Positions 24,900-27,249 of a DNA stretch of 27,249 bases are shown here, piece by piece. The stretch's first letter is position 1, and the number at the start of each line of letters is the position of its first letter. The DNA comes from a virus, in IMG/VR virus record IMGVR_UViG_3300032288_000775, positions 1 to 27,249 of that record. The stretch is one strand, 5' to 3'. Under the pieces are notes generated by a model. It saw only the letters and a program-made list of their open reading frames with translations, ran no database searches and was not told the DNA's origin. Position numbers and translations under genes: made by a program.

Positions 24900-25111
24900 T
24901 AGATAATTTAATTACATTAGTACAACCAGAAGAAAGATCGCCATTAGTCACACAAGTTCGTGTGGCTCTTAATGTTGCTGGAGATGATCTGCTTGATGCT
25001 CCCCTACAGGAAGTATTAAGAGGGTTGCAGCGTCGCATAGACATTCCAGCAGTCGGGTGCATCAATAAAGCCACGCTGGATGCGCTCGCAGTTGCTCCAC
25101 CAGAATGGTAG
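24896..25111 (+). CDS. Small peptidoglycan-binding-like protein (71 residues)
   Basis: Residues about 18-65 (LVTQVRVALNVAGDD, then VLRGLQRRIDIPAVGCINKA and TLDAL) follow the PG_binding_1 pattern: an N-terminal helix, F/L-Q-R-R-x-G/D-I/L-P-x-x-G turn and x-T-L-D-A-L helix. No catalytic part is attached. It starts inside the last codons of the tail gene and is the last gene before a strong terminator. It may supply in trans the wall-binding function that the CHAP endolysin lacks, or belong to the tail tip. The 3' half is richer in G and C than neighbouring genes by eye. The domain call is moderate because the protein is short. Confidence 0.65.
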   Translation: MIDNLITLVQPEERSPLVTQVRVALNVAGDDLLDAPLQEVLRGLQRRIDIPAVGCINKATLDALAVAPPEW

Positions 25112-25117
25112 GGCTAG

Positions 25118-25153
25118 AAAGAGAGGGGGACTTAATTGTCCCCCTCTTTTTTT
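25118..25153. terminator. Strong, probably bidirectional intrinsic terminator
   Basis: A stem of about 13-14 pairs (AAAGAGAGGGGGAC with GTCCCCCTCTTTTT) around a TTAATT loop sits 6 bases after the stop of the peptidoglycan-binding-like gene and is followed by seven or more T's on the + strand. On the - strand the complement also ends in a T-rich run. It therefore can end both the late + strand operon and the convergent methyltransferase gene, whose stop lies at its edge. Confidence 0.88.
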
Positions 25154-25727
25154 ATTGGATTTTTTTAAGCCAAACTTGAGGACCATCTTCAATTTTTTCA
25201 ACTCGACCAATTAATAAATGAATCAATGTGTCTATTGCATAACGTGGATCATAGAAATCTCCTTTGCCCATGCTCCACATATAATCATCAAATGCAATTA
25301 ATCCACCAACAACTGTTTGTTCATATGCATTCATTCCATCACGTAGTACGGCAAATGCAGTATGGTCACCATCAATATAGATAAAGTCATAGCCACCACC
25401 AGAGATAGAAAAGAATACGTCGCTACGTTTTTTACTTGGTATTATCTTTTTCTTTTCAATAGCTTCTTTATTTTTTTCATAGTATGTATTCCATACATCA
25501 TTCCAATCCATTTGTTTATGGACTGGCTCGTCAGATCCTTGCCAAGTATCTACATCTATTAAAATAGACGACTCATGCTGAAGGATATTGTCTGCCATCC
25601 ACTTAGAGGCATCTCCTGTATATGCACCTATTTGAACACAGCGCAAGGCTGTGTTCGCCAAAGGAAGTAAGTGACGTTCAAAGTTTGCCTTTGCGATAGT
25701 TTCTTCAAACCAATTTGGATATGTCAT
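25152..25727 (-). CDS. Class I SAM-dependent methyltransferase
   Basis: 191 residues, the only - strand gene. It has SAM-binding motif I VQIGAYTGDAS (31-41), an acidic post-I segment SILIDVDTWQG (D58, D60), YDFIYIDGDH (113-122) and GGLIAFDDY (141-149), the layout of the Methyltransf_24 group, which includes sugar O-methyltransferases. The DGDH and FDDY acidic residues could bind a metal. AGGAAA lies a few bases upstream of the - strand ATG. The gene is oriented against the flanking phage operons and has its own terminator, as expected of a moron (an extra gene expressed independently). Target could be a surface glycan, tail glycan or small metabolite; this cannot be told from sequence. Not a DNA methylase, since no DPPY or PC motif is present. 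Confidence 0.85.
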   Translation of the reverse strand: MTYPNWFEETIAKANFERHLLPLANTALRCVQIGAYTGDASKWMADNILQHESSILIDVDTWQGSDEPVHKQMDWNDVWNTYYEKNKEAIEKKKIIPSKKRSDVFFSISGGGYDFIYIDGDHTAFAVLRDGMNAYEQTVVGGLIAFDDYMWSMGKGDFYDPRYAIDTLIHLLIGRVEKIEDGPQVWLKKIQ

Positions 25728-25863
25728 AGTTTCCTATTCTTTTCACGGCTCGCATTAAGCGAGCCTTTCCCTCCCACCACCCCTCAACCCTATCAGATTA
25801 TTGGTAAGAGTTATATGCGTGTCGTTACCCACGATTCTTGGTGTGTTGGTTTATTCTACTGGT
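25728..25863. other. Divergent intergenic region with a small hairpin
   Basis: 136 bases between the - strand methyltransferase and the + strand exonuclease genes, where promoters for both directions must lie. It holds a perfect 7-pair hairpin, GGCTCGC/GCGAGCC at 25747-25765 with an ATTAA loop, followed by TTTCCCT on the + strand, and then a C-rich tract (CCCTCCCACCACCCC). I saw no convincing consensus -35/-10 pair in either direction. In the - strand transcript the hairpin would fall about 20-38 bases before the methyltransferase start. Confidence 0.45.
25747..25765 (+). terminator. Possible weak terminator or regulatory hairpin
   Basis: Perfect 7-base-pair stem with a 5-base loop and only three following T's in the + direction. 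It could end read-through from the late operon or act in the leader of the divergent - strand gene. It is too weak to assign firmly. Confidence 0.4.
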
Positions 25864-26055
25864 ATGAACGAACTTCCTCCGCATAGATCTTATAGCCAGT
25901 TATCTACTTGGCAATCCTGCCCACAGAAATACTACCTAAGCAAAGTGGCTATGGTTCCAGAGAAACCTGCGGTATATCTTGCTGCTGGTTCTGCTGTCCA
26001 CTCCATGCTGGAGTGGCTCAACCATGAGCTTTACAAGAAGCAACTTGACAATTGA
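25864..26055 (+). CDS. Cas4/RecB-like exonuclease, N-terminal piece
   Basis: 63 residues starting MNELPPHRSYSQLSTWQSCP. It carries the first two elements of a PD-(D/E)XK exonuclease of the Cas4/RecB type: the S-x-S-Q-L-x-x-W-x-x-C-P segment, in which C19 is the first of four cysteines for an iron-sulfur cluster, and A-G-S-A-V-H-S-M-L-E, in which H46 is the conserved active-site His. It then ends at TGA in the helix LNHELYKKQLDN. The catalytic Asp/Lys and the other three cysteines are not in this frame; they are in the gene at 26238-26909. ATG 25864 is chosen because the family motif begins there; its ribosome site is poor. Its last 32 bases overlap the zinc-ribbon gene. It may be a real subunit or a broken end. 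Confidence 0.65.
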   Translation: MNELPPHRSYSQLSTWQSCPQKYYLSKVAMVPEKPAVYLAAGSAVHSMLEWLNHELYKKQLDN

Positions 26056-26251
26056 TCAACGTGGTATACCAAGTAATGAGTGTATCAATTGCGGATCAAA
26101 CATACAGGTTATCCGTGCCATCTTTGCTGACTATGAACTGGTCATGTGGTTCCTTGATTCTTTCTGTGCAGGATGTGGCTCACCAATGACAGCACCTACA
26201 CCTGTGGATAATCCTGACTATAAAGAAGAGGATGATGATGACCTCTATTGA
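26024..26251 (+). CDS. Zinc-ribbon protein between the exonuclease pieces (75 residues)
   Basis: Starts MSFTRSNLTIDQRGIPSNEC. Two CxxC knuckles, C20/C23 (CINC) and C48/C51 (CAGC), are separated by 24 residues, a typical zinc ribbon, with an aromatic/acidic middle (IFADYELVMWFLDSF) and an acidic tail (NPDYKEEDDDDLY). Standalone zinc-ribbon genes of this look (RGIP...C..CG, then C..CG..TAPTP) are common in actinobacterial phages in my memory. ATG 26024 has GGAG about 10 bases upstream and overlaps the N-terminal exonuclease piece by 32 bases; its end overlaps the C-terminal piece by 14-20 bases. It may bind DNA or bridge the two nuclease pieces. Upstream in-frame TTG at 25979 is less likely. 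Confidence 0.68.
   Translation: MSFTRSNLTIDQRGIPSNECINCGSNIQVIRAIFADYELVMWFLDSFCAGCGSPMTAPTPVDNPDYKEEDDDDLY
26225..26231 (+). promoter_or_regulatory. Ribosome binding site for the C-terminal exonuclease piece
   Basis: GAAGAGG lies 6 bases before ATG 26238, the third of three consecutive in-frame ATGs (26232, 26235, 26238). It lies inside the zinc-ribbon coding region and shows that the C-terminal piece can start translation by itself, rather than being only the remnant of a frameshifted gene. Confidence 0.6.
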
Positions 26252-26909
26252 TTTGACACAAAAGTGGCTTGAGGTATTTAATGATGCCGTCAAGGAGACC
26301 GAAGAGAAATCTGGTATTCCCTCGACAGAGTGGAAAACAGCAGGACGTAAGACCACCTTGCGTCCTGATGGGGAAGATCTATCGTTCTGGCAAAGCGATG
26401 GACTCAAGCAGGTAGAGGCGTACCAGAAATGGTATGAGTCTTCTGGTTGGAAAATTGCTACGATGCCCGATGGTCGTCCTGGAATTGAATGGGCTGCTGA
26501 TGTTCACTTCGGGGGAACACCAGTTCGCTTTATTGTTGATGCGATCTACCAAGTAGGGGAAGACTTGGTAATCGTTGATTACAAGACAGGTTCTAGGACA
26601 CCATTTGGCATGATACAAGCAGGCTTGTATGCATCTGGTATTGAGAAAGTAATGGGCGTCCGTCCTAAGTGGGGCGCATTCTTTATGACAAGACAAGGTA
26701 CGCTTGACGATCTTATAGATCTGTCGCACCTAACCATAGATTATTTTGAGTATGTATTTGGTGCAATGAACCATTCCGTATTGAACGGATGGTTCCCACC
26801 ATCCGTAGGTGATTCATGTCGGATGTGTTCATTCCAAGATAAATGCCCAGCAATGGGTACTATAGATTTCCCCTTGCAAATACCAACAACAAAGGGAAAG
26901 AAAGGATGA
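26238..26909 (+). CDS. Cas4/RecB-like exonuclease, catalytic C-terminal piece
   Basis: 223 residues starting MTSIDLTQKWLEVFNDAVKE. It carries the rest of a PD-(D/E)XK exonuclease: D101 in FIVDAIY, D114-Y-K116 in VIVDYKTG, Q127 and Y131 in IQAGLYASG, and the C-terminal cluster C194, C197 and C203 in DSCRMCSFQDKCPAMG. In Cas4-type enzymes these three cysteines pair with one N-terminal cysteine around a 4Fe-4S cluster; here that cysteine is on the separate protein at 25864-26055. Enzymes of this type resect DNA ends 5' to 3' or trim ends for recombination. The first start codon at 26232 is also possible. The stop lies 4 bases before the next gene start. The family is clear; activity without the N-terminal piece is doubtful. 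Confidence 0.85.
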   Translation: MTSIDLTQKWLEVFNDAVKETEEKSGIPSTEWKTAGRKTTLRPDGEDLSFWQSDGLKQVEAYQKWYESSGWKIATMPDGRPGIEWAADVHFGGTPVRFIVDAIYQVGEDLVIVDYKTGSRTPFGMIQAGLYASGIEKVMGVRPKWGAFFMTRQGTLDDLIDLSHLTIDYFEYVFGAMNHSVLNGWFPPSVGDSCRMCSFQDKCPAMGTIDFPLQIPTTKGKKG

Positions 26910-26913
26910 ACTA

Positions 26914-27249
26914 GATGACTGAATCTAAGTTCTCGTATACAGGTAAGCTAAACAGCACAGACCTATTCACTGTCCGAGGTGATAGTGCTGCTGAGTTTGC
27001 TACCAACATGACTGCTGCTATCGAGGCAATCAAGGCAGCAACAGAACTACAGACCGCACTTGGTGGTCGTGGTGGTATGACATCAATGGATAAGGCAGTA
27101 CAAGCTTTGTCTAATGGTGGATTGAATCCAACCGTAGTTAGTTCTGGTCCTACTTCTATTGAAGTAGTTAAAGACAAGTATGGTAATGAGTGGACATATG
27201 GACATCCAGATGCTCCAGATCTACCAGATGGTCGTGGCAAGTACGCCAA
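26914..27249 (+). CDS. Hypothetical early-block protein, 3'-truncated
   Basis: AAAGGA lies 7 bases before ATG 26914, and the frame is open to the end of the window (112 codons). It begins MTESKFSYTGKLNSTDLFTV and has an N-terminal beta segment (SYTGKLNSTDLFTVRGDSAA), an Ala-rich helix (EFATNMTAAIEAIKAATELQ), a Gly-rich linker and then YGNEWTYGHPDAPDLPDGRG. The C-terminus is missing, so a family cannot be given. Its place right after a Cas4-like exonuclease suggests a recombination or replication role, such as a single-stranded DNA-binding partner, but this is only from neighbourhood. Confidence 0.6.

Noticed and set aside
25152-25727. Methyltransferase as a DNA-modification enzyme
   Set aside because: No DPPY, NPPY or PC motif and no target-recognition region; motifs fit the Methyltransf_24 type.
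26024-26260. Split exonuclease explained by two sequencing frameshifts giving one fused gene
   Set aside because: It would need two errors and leave a zinc ribbon inside the nuclease; the downstream piece has its own well-spaced ribosome site. Read data could still overturn this.
26379-26729. 116-codon - strand frame inside the exonuclease
   Set aside because: Shadow of the clearly coding + strand nuclease; no plausible start signal or family.
26911-27249. Open - strand frame at the right end
   Set aside because: It is the mirror of the + strand gene starting at 26914, which has a good ribosome site and fits the operon direction.

Overview
The window is a continuous piece of a tailed bacteriophage genome, AT-rich by eye. 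It runs from the end of the packaging genes through the head, tail and lysis genes to the start of a replication/recombination block. It holds no host housekeeping gene, rRNA, CRISPR array or insertion sequence, and no tRNA that I could recognise. Several gene families resemble, from memory, those of phages of Actinobacteria: a CxxxCKTQDH small protein, a zinc-ribbon/Cas4-like exonuclease pair, LysM virion proteins and a minor tail protein with an EQSLSNWWLRS motif. An uncultured aquatic actinobacterial host is therefore plausible but not proven.

Layout, left to right on the + strand. (1) 1-3446: terminase large subunit (5' end cut by the window) and portal. (2) 3460-14189: probable virion genes, namely a tiny basic protein, a Lys/Ala-rich protein ending in a LysM domain, two small proteins, a 1644-residue giant, a 260-residue protein, a second LysM protein and a 483-residue protein. 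(3) 14190-14329: a non-coding, probably structured leader. (4) 14330-15798: acidic scaffold candidate and N4-gp56-like major capsid protein, closed by a hairpin terminator. (5) 15858-16960: five tiny genes, mostly basic. (6) 16960-22070: head-tail adaptor candidate, tail fibre, small beta-rich protein and a 804-residue Asp-box propeller protein. (7) 22082-25111: two membrane proteins (holin candidates), a CHAP endolysin, a 635-residue tail protein and a 71-residue peptidoglycan-binding-like protein. (8) A strong, probably bidirectional terminator at 25118-25153. (9) 25152-25727: a SAM methyltransferase, the only - strand gene. (10) 25864 to the end, + strand again: a Cas4/RecB-like exonuclease split into two reading frames with a zinc-ribbon gene between and overlapping both, then a gene cut by the window end.

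Most + strand genes touch or overlap by 1-4 bases, which suggests long co-transcribed units with coupled translation. No tape measure, tail tube, sheath or tail-assembly chaperone gene is seen between terminase and lysis genes. Together with the N4-like capsid protein this favours a short-tailed particle, though that is inference. The most unusual item is the split exonuclease: its catalytic residues and its four putative Fe-S cysteines are divided between two separately translated polypeptides. Second is the GC-richer leader in front of the capsid genes.
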